Below are positions 7,679-16,146 of a stretch of 64,000 nt of DNA, piece by piece. The notes under the pieces were generated by a model that was given only the letters and a program-made list of their open reading frames with translations, ran no database searches and was not told the origin of the DNA. Positions within the stretch are counted from its first letter, which is position 1. The number at the start of each line of letters is the position of its first letter. Origin of the DNA: Paenibacillus zeisoli (GTDB lineage: Bacteria > Bacillota > Bacilli > Paenibacillales > Paenibacillaceae); the NCBI RefSeq assembly GCF_003994465.1, contig NZ_RZNX01000006.1, forward strand, positions 124,001 to 188,000, read 5' to 3'. The translations under genes and the position numbers were made by a program.

Positions 7679-8509
7679 ATGTCCTCAGATAATCATAGAA
7701 CGAAAATACTCGGAGAATTTCTGAAATCTCGCCGCGAACGGATCAAACCGGATCATATCGAGACGACTGGACGATTTGGAAGAAGAAGAACGCCGGGATT
7801 ACGGAGAGAAGAGGTGGCTCATCTTGCGGGCGTAAGCATTACTTGGTATACCTGGCTGGAACAAGGCAGAGTGAACACGGCTTCAAGAGAAGTGATTGAG
7901 AGTGTCGGAAGAGCCTTGCAATTGTCTTCAGAGGAGCAGCTTCATTTGCTCCGTTTAGCCAATTACGGCGGGAAGAGTGACCTTTACCCGCAAGCAGAAA
8001 TGAGCCCAGGATTGCAACAGATCATCGACCAACTGCACTATCCTGCAATTATCGCCAACCACCGAACTGAAGTGCTGGCCTACAACAGGGTGGCAACTGA
8101 GGCTATCGTGAATTTCAGTGCGATACCCGCTGGAGAACGTGTGATGACACGGTTGATATTTACCGAGCCCAGCCTACGGAAGCAGTTGGTGAATTGGGAA
8201 GAGTTCGCAGATTACACCATCGGCGTGTTTCGGTCATCCTTTGACCAGCAGGTGGGCGATCCTTGGAACGAGAAATTCGTTAGCCAGATGTGCCAGGAAA
8301 GCGAGGAGTTTCTCGCGTTATGGCGTGTTCATGAGGTGCGGCAGAAGACAGCTATACTTTACACATTTGATCATCCCGCCGCCGGACGTTTATTTTTTCA
8401 ATTAAATACGTTCTCTAGCATTAACGGAGATGCCAATCTACACTGCTGTGTATTTACACCCGTAGCGGGTACCGATACGGAACTAAAACTCAGGGAATTT
8501 CTGAAATAA
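7679..8509 (+). CDS. XRE-family regulator with MmyB-like ligand domain
   Basis: A 276-residue regulator. The N-terminal helix-turn-helix covers residues 8-85 (LGEFLKSRRERI, RTPGLRREEVAHLAGVSITWY, LEQGRV). It is followed by the MmyB-like domain (residues 105-270), a PAS-like fold that binds small ligands, with the usual GDPWNEKFVS and FQLNTFSSI segments. Proteins of this type commonly sit beside an oxidoreductase that they control. Here the next gene is a quinone-oxidoreductase-type enzyme, 93 bases downstream with its own ribosome site. The ligand is unknown, possibly a lipid or toxic carbonyl. Confidence 0.9.
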   Translation: MSSDNHRTKILGEFLKSRRERIKPDHIETTGRFGRRRTPGLRREEVAHLAGVSITWYTWLEQGRVNTASREVIESVGRALQLSSEEQLHLLRLANYGGKSDLYPQAEMSPGLQQIIDQLHYPAIIANHRTEVLAYNRVATEAIVNFSAIPAGERVMTRLIFTEPSLRKQLVNWEEFADYTIGVFRSSFDQQVGDPWNEKFVSQMCQESEEFLALWRVHEVRQKTAILYTFDHPAAGRLFFQLNTFSSINGDANLHCCVFTPVAGTDTELKLREFLK

Positions 8510-8602
8510 GCCTGTTAGTAAGGATACCTGTATAACTGCAAACTGGTTACCTTCTTGGACGCGAAATATAATTATCCTATATCAAATATAGGAGGTTACA
8601 AA

Positions 8603-9592
8603 ATGAAAGCTATTATTATAGATCAACCCGGAGGACCTGAGAGCTTGAAAATACAGGAAAAGCCGGATTTGCAGCCAGCTCCAGGTATGCTTACGATTGA
8701 TGTTGCTTATGCAGGTGTAGGTTATTTCGAAGTGCTGCTGAGCCGCGGCGAATTTAACGCCGCTTATCCTATGCCGCTTACACCTGGCTTGGAAGTGTCG
8801 GGGTATGTACGTGCCATCGGTGAAGGCGTGGAGGGTTTCTATGTTGGTCAGCCCGTTGCCTCGATGACCCTACATGATCTGGGCGGATTTGCATCCGTCG
8901 CAAACGTAAGACCGGATCTAACAGTTCCGTTGGATCAACTAGAAGCCGACCTGGACCTGGTGACAGCAGCAGCCTCGATTGTGAATCTGACGACTGCTTA
9001 CCTGGCCATACAAGAAGTACATAGAATAAGAACAGGGGATAGTGTACTTGTCCATGCAGCGGTTGGCGGGCTGGGCAGTTTCCTGGGCCAAATGGCGAAA
9101 CGTCTGGGTGCAGGAAAGGTGCTTGGGACCGTAGGGAGTCACGAGAAAATAAAGCTCGCTGCATCTCTTGGGTATGATGAGTTATTCCTCCGAACCGATT
9201 TTGTAGAGCAGACCCTTCGGGCAACTGGACAACAAGGCGTTGATGCTGTCTTTGATCCAGTTGGGGGAAGTATGCGTAAGCAAAGTCTGAAGGTGCTTCG
9301 CCCGTTGGGACAATTGGTTGTAGTAGGAAATGCAAGCGGTGAAGAGGATGTTATGCATTCTTTTAATCAAATATGGTTCTCCAATCATCAGTTCGCAGGC
9401 TTTACATTAGGTGGATATAGCGACAGTAATCCTGTGGAGGCTGGGAAAGCGGCCCGGGAAGTGTTAAATATGCTGGCGAAAAAAGAGATCCATGCAGAGA
9501 TTCAAGGGGTGTATCCTCTGGAAAAGGCTGCTGAAGCCCTTGCTCTCCTTGAAAATAAAAACACAGTGGGCAAACTTGTGTTGAAGATATAA
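8603..9592 (+). CDS. Zinc-independent quinone oxidoreductase-like medium-chain dehydrogenase
   Basis: A 329-residue medium-chain dehydrogenase. The N-terminal GroES-like domain (residues 1-120) has TPGLEVSGYVRAIGEGV, and the Rossmann domain begins with VLVHAAVGGLGSFLGQMAK near residue 150. The zinc-binding Cys/His pattern of alcohol dehydrogenases is missing, as in NADPH:quinone reductases. ATG 8603 is chosen because AGGAGG precedes it, while the longer frame has no ribosome site. It follows the XRE/MmyB regulator and is probably its target. The role is likely reduction of quinones or reactive enones using NADPH. Confidence 0.88.
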   Translation: MKAIIIDQPGGPESLKIQEKPDLQPAPGMLTIDVAYAGVGYFEVLLSRGEFNAAYPMPLTPGLEVSGYVRAIGEGVEGFYVGQPVASMTLHDLGGFASVANVRPDLTVPLDQLEADLDLVTAAASIVNLTTAYLAIQEVHRIRTGDSVLVHAAVGGLGSFLGQMAKRLGAGKVLGTVGSHEKIKLAASLGYDELFLRTDFVEQTLRATGQQGVDAVFDPVGGSMRKQSLKVLRPLGQLVVVGNASGEEDVMHSFNQIWFSNHQFAGFTLGGYSDSNPVEAGKAAREVLNMLAKKEIHAEIQGVYPLEKAAEALALLENKNTVGKLVLKI

Positions 9593-9695
9593 GACTGACT
9601 CCCAGCCGAAAATAACTTTAAGAATTCCGGTATTTGTCAATCATCCTTCGAAAATGTATAATTATTCCATAAATCACAAGGGAGGCTGCTTCGTC

Positions 9696-9884
9696 ATGTT
9701 GAACAATAAGTTTATGCGTACACTGATGGACATACTGGATGAGTCTAACCTTTATATGGTACTGGCTATGATCTATATGGCTTTATTCGTATCTGGAAGT
9801 GTATCCGTAATAGTCAATATGGTGCTGTTTGCCCTTCTGTCGCTTCATTTCGTAGTCAACTTGTTCTTCAGCAGATCCCGATAA
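9696..9884 (+). CDS. Small hypothetical membrane protein
   Basis: A 62-residue protein, unrecognised. ATG 9696 is preceded by GGGAGG with good spacing. Two hydrophobic stretches (about residues 16-36, MVLAMIYMALFVSG, and 38-55, VNMVLFALLSLHFVVN) are separated by a short turn, and the C-terminus is basic. It stands alone between two unrelated operons and has its own terminator downstream, which supports a real gene. No function can be assigned. Confidence 0.6.
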   Translation: MLNNKFMRTLMDILDESNLYMVLAMIYMALFVSGSVSVIVNMVLFALLSLHFVVNLFFSRSR

Positions 9885-9924
9885 AGACGTACAGAATAGT
9901 TATACATCGTACATCAGCCAGAAC

Positions 9925-9949
9925 GCCCTCCGCCTTGCGGGGGCTTTTT
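9925..9949 (+). terminator. Rho-independent terminator after small membrane protein
   Basis: GCCCTCCGC pairs with GCGGGGGC (one bulge), and TTTTTG follows. Confidence 0.65.
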
Positions 9950-10135
9950 GTGTTGAAGGCATGACAAGCAGGCTTGGTTCTCAGACTCGAGACCGATCTA
10001 CAAATCATTCTCCCGCCAGTGTATTAGCTGAATGGAATTTCTTACAATGCAATAAGATGGTAGAACTTACAGTTTAAACTCCATTTATCATTGCGAGATA
10101 AGATTGTTAGTATCAGTTAACAAGGGGGAGACGGA

Positions 10136-11164
10136 GTGGATAATAGGTACGGGAAAGCAGGTTCAGATCAAGGGGAGTGGGCTGTAGAAGCCCACGGACT
10201 CATCAAAAATTTTGGCAGCAATCGTGCAGTAGATGGCGTGGATTTGAAGGTGCGCACCGGTTCGATCTATGGAGTGCTTGGTCCGAATGGAGCAGGCAAG
10301 ACCACAACAATTCGTATGCTTGCAACTTTATTAAGGCCGGATGGAGGTTCGGCACGAATCTTCGGGCATGATGTGGTAAAAGAGTCACAGATCGTGCGTC
10401 AACTGATCGGAGTAACCGGTCAGTACGCATCGGTTGACGAGTCACTCAGCGCGACGGAGAATCTGATTATTTTCTCCCGGCTGCTTGGACTGACTCGTAG
10501 TGAGGCGCGCCGTAAGGCCTCGGATCTGCTGGAGGAGTTCGGTCTAACAGAAGCGGCCAGCCGTCCGCTTAAGAAATTCTCCGGAGGTATGCGCCGCCGG
10601 CTGGATTTGGCGGCAAGCCTCATTGCGCAGCCGCCGCTTATTTTCCTGGATGAACCTACAACGGGACTCGATCCGCGCACGCGAGCGCAGATGTGGGATA
10701 CGATTCACCGGCTGGTGAACACGGGTTCAACCGTACTTCTCACGACCCAGTACCTTGATGAAGCTGATCAGCTCGCTGACCGGATTGCGGTTATTGATCG
10801 CGGCCGGGTCGTCGCAGAGGGAACGGCAGATGAACTGAAGTCTTCTGTCGGCAGCTCGTCCCTGCATTTGAGAGTCCAGGATACCCAGGACATTCAGGAA
10901 GCGCGCCACATTGTAGAACAGGTGCTTCAGGTTCGTTCCAATGTATCGGCAGAGGCCGGACGCATAACGGCGCCGATGGCAGAAGCCGACCTGGTCACCG
11001 ATCTGCTGATTGCCCTTCGTAGTGGAGGAATCCACCTGGCCGAGATCAGTGTGCAGAAGCCCACTCTTGATGAGGTATTTCTGACCATTACGGGAGAGGG
11101 TATACAAGAAACTGACTCGCAAGTGTCAGGTCAGTCACACGTAACTGAGGAGGTAGGAGTATGA
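10136..11164 (+). CDS. Daunorubicin-resistance (DrrA) family ABC ATPase
   Basis: A 342-residue ATPase of the DrrA type. Walker A is GPNGAGKT (residues 49-56), the signature is FSGGM followed by RRRLDLAASL, and Walker B is LIFLDEPTTGLDP. The C-terminal 110 residues form the DrrA accessory domain, including QKPTLDEVFLTITG. The GTG start at 10136 is preceded by GGGGGAG. The stop overlaps the start of the permease gene by 4 bases (ATGA), so they are coupled. It probably powers efflux of a hydrophobic drug or lipid. Confidence 0.93.
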   Translation: MDNRYGKAGSDQGEWAVEAHGLIKNFGSNRAVDGVDLKVRTGSIYGVLGPNGAGKTTTIRMLATLLRPDGGSARIFGHDVVKESQIVRQLIGVTGQYASVDESLSATENLIIFSRLLGLTRSEARRKASDLLEEFGLTEAASRPLKKFSGGMRRRLDLAASLIAQPPLIFLDEPTTGLDPRTRAQMWDTIHRLVNTGSTVLLTTQYLDEADQLADRIAVIDRGRVVAEGTADELKSSVGSSSLHLRVQDTQDIQEARHIVEQVLQVRSNVSAEAGRITAPMAEADLVTDLLIALRSGGIHLAEISVQKPTLDEVFLTITGEGIQETDSQVSGQSHVTEEVGV

Positions 11165-11976
11165 GTAGTACATCAATAAAACCGGCTTCCCAGCGCCACC
11201 TGAAAAACCATACGAGTATCGGCCAGACGATTCGCAATTCGCTTACGATGGCTTATCGAGGTCTGCTGCGGATTAAACGCACCCCAGAGCAATTGTTCGA
11301 TGTTACGTTCCAACCGATTATCTTCACGCTGATGTTCACGTATATTTTTGGGGGAGCTATATCGGGGAACGTAATCAATTATCTGCCTGTCATTATTCCA
11401 GGCATCCTTGTGCAGACCGTGATCACGACCTCGATTGTCACCGGCGTCCAGCTGCGTGAGGATATGGATAAGGGGGTGTTTGACCGGTTCAAGTCACTGC
11501 CTATCGCCCGGATTGCACCTCTGGCCGGAGCCCTGCTGGCAGACACCATCCGTTATACGATTGCAACGGTGCTTACTCTAACTATGGGATATATTATGGG
11601 TTACCAGCCTGGTGGGGGTCTGGGATATGTGGCTCTGGCTGGAGTGCTGGTCATCGTGTGTTCTTGGGCGATCAGTTGGATCTTCGCCTTCTTCGGAGTG
11701 ATCGCCCGCACCGCTTCAAGCGTTCAAGGGATCTCTATGATTGTATTGTTTCCGCTAACCTTTCTTTCCAACGCTTTCGTGCCTGTCGATACGATGCCCG
11801 GATGGCTTCAGTGGTTCGTGAACATCAATCCGATCTCTCATCTGGTCACTGCCGTCAGGGATCTGGCCAATCATGGGACGGTAGGTACGGACCTCACGAT
11901 CTCCCTCATCGGCGTTGCTGTTATTGTGGCTGTCTTCGCGCCGCTGACGGTACGTGCATACATGCGCCGGACTTAG
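11161..11976 (+). CDS. DrrB-type ABC-2 permease
   Basis: A 271-residue ABC-2 permease with six membrane segments. It has the typical family sequence FQPIIFTLMFTYIFGGAI near the first helix, RFKSLPIARIAPLAGALLAD in the middle, and FVPVDTMPGWLQWFVNINPI before the last helix. It is the membrane partner of the ATPase with which it overlaps. No regulator gene is adjacent, so control is not evident from sequence. The family exports antibiotics or lipids. Confidence 0.93.
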   Translation: MSSTSIKPASQRHLKNHTSIGQTIRNSLTMAYRGLLRIKRTPEQLFDVTFQPIIFTLMFTYIFGGAISGNVINYLPVIIPGILVQTVITTSIVTGVQLREDMDKGVFDRFKSLPIARIAPLAGALLADTIRYTIATVLTLTMGYIMGYQPGGGLGYVALAGVLVIVCSWAISWIFAFFGVIARTASSVQGISMIVLFPLTFLSNAFVPVDTMPGWLQWFVNINPISHLVTAVRDLANHGTVGTDLTISLIGVAVIVAVFAPLTVRAYMRRT

Positions 11977-12035
11977 GATCGCAGGCCGATCCGAAGATTC
12001 CGGCCCGCCGGCTGCCTAGTGGGGAGCATAACACA

Positions 12036-12086
12036 AATAATCCATCCAGATCCTTAACTGTTCATTAAGGCTCTGGATGGATTATT
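12036..12086. terminator. Large two-part hairpin between convergent operons
   Basis: A perfect 15-base outer stem (12036-12050 with 12072-12086), one mismatch, and a 6-base inner stem CCTTAA/TTAAGG enclose a 7-base loop. The A/T-rich ends on both sides fit a bidirectional terminator for drrB-like and the convergent monooxygenase genes. Confidence 0.65.
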
Positions 12087-12142
12087 GTATTCCGGGTAAA
12101 TGGCAGAAGTCTGCCCAACCTGGATGATGTCCGGCTGCTACC

Positions 12143-12439
12143 TTAGCGCTGAACAGCTTCTCCGGCAAATACCGCGACGTTCATCGGAGCGGCCATAAAT
12201 TCAGGAGCCTGCTTAACAAAAGCCTGAAAATGCGCACTGGTGTTATGAGCAGCCGTAGCAGCTTCATCTTTCCACAGCTCAATCATGGTGTAGTGGTGCT
12301 CGCGCTCCGTGCTTTTGACAAGGTCATAACTGATATTGCCTTCTTCATTACGTGTGGCAGCGATCAGTTGTTTGGCAGCATCCAGAAAAACGACTTCCTG
12401 ATCCGGTATAACTTGCAAATGTGCGTGAATGATAATCAT
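12143..12439 (-). CDS. Antibiotic-biosynthesis monooxygenase (ABM) domain protein, YgiN-like
   Basis: A 98-residue single ABM domain, a ferredoxin-like dimeric fold. The segments NISYDLVKSTEREHHYTMIE and AHNTSAHFQAFV are typical of the YgiN/quinol-monooxygenase group. These proteins oxidise quinols or act in stress defence. ATG 12439 is chosen because GGAGG lies 9 bases upstream; a TTG at 12448 would be too close to it. It follows the nitroreductase and MarR genes on the same strand. The context suggests quinone or electrophile detoxification. Confidence 0.88.
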   Translation of the reverse strand: MIIIHAHLQVIPDQEVVFLDAAKQLIAATRNEEGNISYDLVKSTEREHHYTMIELWKDEAATAAHNTSAHFQAFVKQAPEFMAAPMNVAVFAGEAVQR

Positions 12440-12493
12440 CTTGTTCAACCTCCATAGGGTGTAAGTTGATGATACGGTAAAGGTCGCCTGACC

Positions 12494-13135
12494 TTACGCC
12501 CAGGTAGTAATCGTCTCCACAGGCAGACGGTAGGAAGGGTGTCCTTCTTTGGCCGACTTCCCGATCGAGATCAGCATAACGGGCTGATAACGTTCCTTGT
12601 CCATGCCGAAAGCTTCGGCAATTTGGTCTTTCTCATAACCGCCGATTGGATTGGTATCATAGCCGTGTGCACGAGCCACCAGCATCAGCTGCATGGATAC
12701 AAGCCCTGCATCAATTAGGTTCACATCACGGAGATCAGCCTTTGAGATGGTATCATAATAAGGCTTGAAGGCATTCATCTGCATTTCTTTAATTTCTTGC
12801 GGCATATATCCAAGTTCTACCGCTTTCCCGAAAATTTCCTCCATATATTCACCATTGTTCATGTCAATGAACACCGCAATAACGGCGGATGAGGTTAGCA
12901 CCTGGGTCTGATTGAACTTGGAAAGTGGGGCCAGCTTCTCTTTGCCTTCAGCCGTGTCAACAACCAGGAAACGCCAAGGCTGCATGTTAACTGAGGATGG
13001 AGCGCGGGAAGCTTCAGCCAGGATCTCGGTCATTTCTTCACGGCTGATCTTGGTATCGGGATCATAAGCCTTCACTGAACGGCGGCCAAAAGTAATTTCT
13101 TTGAAATCATTGGTTCTTTGAATTGTTGTTGTCAT
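12494..13135 (-). CDS. Nitroreductase-family FMN enzyme
   Basis: A 213-residue nitroreductase. The FMN-binding start RRSVKAYDPDTKISREEM, the APSSVNMQPWRFLVV strand and the late GGYEKDQIAEAFGM segment are all present. Such flavoenzymes reduce quinones, nitro compounds or azo dyes with NAD(P)H. It lies between a MarR regulator and an ABM protein; this set resembles the MhqR-controlled nitroreductase genes of Bacillus subtilis. Spacing to the MarR gene is 26 bases, indicating an operon. Confidence 0.9.
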   Translation of the reverse strand: MTTTIQRTNDFKEITFGRRSVKAYDPDTKISREEMTEILAEASRAPSSVNMQPWRFLVVDTAEGKEKLAPLSKFNQTQVLTSSAVIAVFIDMNNGEYMEEIFGKAVELGYMPQEIKEMQMNAFKPYYDTISKADLRDVNLIDAGLVSMQLMLVARAHGYDTNPIGGYEKDQIAEAFGMDKERYQPVMLISIGKSAKEGHPSYRLPVETITTWA

Positions 13136-13161
13136 CGTGATTCTCTCCTCTGTCTATGGGT

Positions 13162-13584
13162 TCAAAAGTAATTGTTCTGCATACGTTCCAGGAAATCTGC
13201 CAAGGAGTCAATCTCTTCCTTGCTGAAATCCTTGAAAATCTGATCCATGAAGCTGAGCTTCTCGATTTTGTAACCTTCAATATGTTTGCGGCCATCATCT
13301 GTAAGACGTACAAAGGTGACCCGATTATCTTCCGGATTTTTGCGTCTGCTGACCATGCCATCGGCTTCCAGCTGCTTCAAATGACGGGTGATGGCAGCAC
13401 TATCAATATTAATGACCTTCTGCAGCATGGATTGGTTGATCTCCTCAACTTGGTCCAGTTGATGAAGAATCTCGAAGCGGGATGAACTGATCCCGGTGCA
13501 TCGTTCGAACTTGGGGCTTATCTTGTTGCCCAGTGCGTTCAGCAGAGTAATAATTTGCTCTTCTTTGGTAACATTACATGTCAT
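13162..13584 (-). CDS. MarR-family regulator, possibly MhqR-like
   Basis: A 140-residue MarR protein. The DNA-binding helix is in INQSMLQKVINIDSAAITRH, and the wing RRKNPEDNRVTFVRLTDDG has the conserved D-x-R. It carries Cys3 and Cys29 near the N-terminus, which might sense oxidants or quinones, though this is inference. It is first in the operon with a nitroreductase and an ABM protein. Two copies of TCAATAATTGA and a good promoter lie upstream, consistent with autorepression. Confidence 0.88.
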   Translation of the reverse strand: MTCNVTKEEQIITLLNALGNKISPKFERCTGISSSRFEILHQLDQVEEINQSMLQKVINIDSAAITRHLKQLEADGMVSRRKNPEDNRVTFVRLTDDGRKHIEGYKIEKLSFMDQIFKDFSKEEIDSLADFLERMQNNYF

Positions 13585-13654
13585 GACTAGACCTCCCGGG
13601 TGAATCTGGACATGAACAATGGGGATGCCATTGCTTAATCAATTACTGGATACC

Positions 13655-13719
13655 TCAATAATTGACGTATCAATAATTGATGGCTCAATCAATATAACAT
13701 GTGTGTTTTGATTTTGCAA
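13655..13719 (-). promoter_or_regulatory. Promoter and double operator of the MarR/nitroreductase operon
   Basis: On the minus strand, -35 TTGCAA (13714-13719) and -10 TATATT (13691-13696) are 17 bases apart. Downstream lie two identical 11-bp palindromes TCAATAATTGA (13655-13665 and 13670-13680), with starts 15 bases apart. The position is suited to repression by the MarR protein. Confidence 0.72.
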
Positions 13720-13805
13720 CAGGAATAGAAATAGGAGATGAACCTCCTTAAACAGTGACTTGGTTCTCCATAGGATATCCCGTTTCAGGGCAATATATTG
13801 AGACA

Positions 13806-13841
13806 AACGCCCCCGAACTTTGTTCCAAGTTCGAGGGCGTT
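13806..13841 (-). terminator. fda: Hairpin after the class I aldolase gene
   Basis: A 15-base stem with one mismatch (AACGCCCCCGAACTT with AAGTTCGAGGGCGTT) and a TGTTCC loop. The T-run on the minus strand is weak. Confidence 0.6.
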
Positions 13842-13884
13842 AAAGACCTTGCTTATCGATGAAGCTAATTGCTCAATTGGTGAT

Positions 13885-14772
13885 TTATTTGATCGAAGCC
13901 TCATAAATGCTCTGAATAGACTGGGACAGCATGGCGTCGAATTCATCGTTGCTCTGCCCGGCGGTGAGTCCCTCGGATAAGGCGCGCGAGAAGCTGGCGA
14001 TCAAGCCGTGGTTGCGGGCGAGCTTCTCGTTAGCTTCCGTCTGCGAGTAGCCGCCTGACAAGGCCACAATTCTTACAACATGGGGCTCGTTCATTAAATC
14101 ACTATAGAAGTTGTCTTCACTCGGTATGGAGAGTTTAAGCATAACCTGTGCGTGCGGGTCCAAGGTCGATAAATGCTGGGTCAGCTCGGCTTTTAACAGC
14201 TTTTCCGATTCGGCTTTGTCCGGGCGGGTAATATCGACTTCGGGCTCAATAATAGGGACAAGTCCCATGTCCATGATCTGTTTGGCTGTGGCGAACTGCT
14301 GCTGAACGACCTTCTTGATCCCGGCAGGGTTAGCTTCATGAATGACGGAGCGCATTTTCGTTCCGAAGATGCCGCGTCCGGTCGCCCGCTTCAGCAGATC
14401 CCCGAGGCCCGGATTGGGCTTCATCAGCTGGACCCCGTCTTCGAGATCAGCGAGTCCTTTGTCGATTTTCAGGAAAGGCACAATCCCTTTCTTCTCCCAT
14501 AGATAATCGGCCGTAAGTTGGCCGTCAATCTCGCGATCCATCGTATTTTCAAACAGAATAGCCCCGAGAATAAACCGGGAATCAAATGCCGAGCTCTTGA
14601 TAATCCGGGTTCTCATCTCATGAACCAATGCATACATCTCATCTTCGTTCGCATAGCGGGTTTCTTCAATTCCGTAATGCAGCAGAGCTTTGGGTGTGCT
14701 TCCGCCACTTTGGTCTAGGGCCGCAATAAACCCTTTTCCCGTACGGATTCGATCGAGCTGCTTCATATTCAT
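13885..14772 (-). CDS. fda: Fructose-bisphosphate aldolase class I
   Basis: A 295-residue class I aldolase of the bacterial type found in staphylococci and other Firmicutes. The N-terminus [19 protein letters not shown] and the segments [17 protein letters not shown] and [10 protein letters not shown] are characteristic; lysines in these strands include the Schiff-base residue of the family. It cleaves fructose 1,6-bisphosphate to triose phosphates in glycolysis and works in reverse in gluconeogenesis, without a metal ion. AAGGAG precedes the ATG at 14772. It is monocistronic. A class II aldolase may exist elsewhere. Confidence 0.94.
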   Translation of the reverse strand: MNMKQLDRIRTGKGFIAALDQSGGSTPKALLHYGIEETRYANEDEMYALVHEMRTRIIKSSAFDSRFILGAILFENTMDREIDGQLTADYLWEKKGIVPFLKIDKGLADLEDGVQLMKPNPGLGDLLKRATGRGIFGTKMRSVIHEANPAGIKKVVQQQFATAKQIMDMGLVPIIEPEVDITRPDKAESEKLLKAELTQHLSTLDPHAQVMLKLSIPSEDNFYSDLMNEPHVVRIVALSGGYSQTEANEKLARNHGLIASFSRALSEGLTAGQSNDEFDAMLSQSIQSIYEASIK

Positions 14773-14905
14773 GACTATCGCTCCTTCGTAGGATTGGAGT
14801 TATACGGATGCCAGGATTCAGGCTTCTTATACCCAATATTCACAAAATCTAAACCTGCAATTCGGGAGGTTGCCCGGAACTATGCGTTAGAGCTCGTGAT
14901 CCTTG

Positions 14906-15322
14906 TTATACAGTATGGACACGCTTGGATTCCTGAGACACTTGTAAATCTGCACCTTTCTGAATTCTGCGGAGCAGGTAGTAAGAGAGCATCACGAACA
15001 AGAAGACCACAACGGACTTAATACTGCCTTTAGGATTACCTACAGCGATTTCGGACCAGAATGCGGAAATGCAGTCAATTGTAAAACCGGCGTAGGCCCA
15101 TTCCTTGAGTCTGAAGTATTTGGGAATAACGAGTACCATAATCCCTATGATTTTTGCCACGCCCAGAAGGGTCAGAAAGTAAGCAGGGTAACCCAGCACC
15201 TGTGTTGTTGAAATTAGGGTGTCCGGAGATCTAAGGATCTCATTGACGGCACTAAGTAGGAACCCTATTAGGGTGCACGCCGTGACAATCCAGTAGGCTA
15301 TTTGTATTTTTCTCATCTTCAT
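14906..15322 (-). CDS. DoxX-like membrane protein
   Basis: A 138-residue protein with four predicted membrane helices (about residues 7-25, 43-65, 75-93 and 100-118). The segment LGYPAYFLTLLGVAKIIGIMVL, followed by LKEWAYAGF and a conserved D-x-x-S after it, is typical of the DoxX-like_family. The function is not established for this group. GAGGAGGAG lies before ATG 15322. It stands alone. It is distinct from the second DoxX protein at 46074. Confidence 0.85.
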   Translation of the reverse strand: MKMRKIQIAYWIVTACTLIGFLLSAVNEILRSPDTLISTTQVLGYPAYFLTLLGVAKIIGIMVLVIPKYFRLKEWAYAGFTIDCISAFWSEIAVGNPKGSIKSVVVFLFVMLSYYLLRRIQKGADLQVSQESKRVHTV

Positions 15323-15477
15323 AACTCCTCCTCAAATTTCTTACACTTTGATTGTACTCAGAACGGTGTGTAAGCAAATCTGTGAGAAGTAATGGATTTC
15401 AAGCCAAAAAGGCAGAACAGTTGATCGCTAGAATATGCAGATTCGCATACTCTATGCCAAAAGTCATGCCCTTGTAG

Positions 15478-16146
15478 TTAAACTTGAATTTGGTGGCGAA
15501 CTGAGAATATAGCGGCTTGTGTCCGGTCACGCATCCCAAGTTTGGCTATAAGATTTGAGACATGATTCTTCACAGTCCCTTCGGTAATATGAAGCAAATC
15601 TGCAATCTCTTTGTTGTTCAACCCTTGGCCCAGTACAGCGAGTACTTCTCTTTCCCGTTCTGTAAGAAGCAGGAGTCCCTGGGGTTCACTCAGCCTTAGG
15701 GGATGAGCTTCCGGCTGATTGATTTTGGATAAGCTCCTGAGCTCCCTAAGCAGCATTGCGGTAATATCGGGCTGTAGCACGGTTCCGCCATTGTAAATGG
15801 TATGCAGTGCACTTACGATGGCTTCGGACGGCATATCCTTTAACAGATACCCATGGACACCTGTATCCATTGCCCGCAAGATTAATTCTGCGTCATCAAA
15901 GGTGGTCAGAATCAGGATCTTGGTCTCCGGCAAATGCTTCAGGATCAATTCCGATCCATCGACACCGTCCATGCCTGGCATCCGGATATCCATCAAGATC
16001 ACCTCCGGCCGCAGCTCAAGCGCTTTGGAATAGGCGTCTATTCCATCCACAGCGGTTCCAACGACTTCGATATCCGGTTCTAAGCCGATGAGGGTCGCGA
16101 GACCTTCTCTCATAAGCCGTTGATCGTCCACGATTAGAATTCTCAA
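15478..16146 (-). CDS. NarL/FixJ-family response regulator
   Basis: A 222-residue regulator. The receiver domain (1-120) has the acidic pocket DD at 7-8, the phospho-acceptor Asp53 in LMDIRMPGMDG, and Lys in YLLKDM. The LuxR-type DNA-binding domain (155-215) has LTEREREVLAVLGQGLNNKE and GTVKNHVSNLIAKLG. Its start overlaps the stop of the histidine kinase gene (ATGA), so they form one unit. No target gene is adjacent; the regulon is not evident. Confidence 0.93.
   Translation of the reverse strand: MRILIVDDQRLMREGLATLIGLEPDIEVVGTAVDGIDAYSKALELRPEVILMDIRMPGMDGVDGSELILKHLPETKILILTTFDDAELILRAMDTGVHGYLLKDMPSEAIVSALHTIYNGGTVLQPDITAMLLRELRSLSKINQPEAHPLRLSEPQGLLLLTEREREVLAVLGQGLNNKEIADLLHITEGTVKNHVSNLIAKLGMRDRTQAAIFSVRHQIQV

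Noticed and set aside
8778..9335. 185-codon minus-strand frame
   Set aside because: It overlaps the well-supported quinone oxidoreductase gene, has no ribosome site and encodes no recognisable domain.
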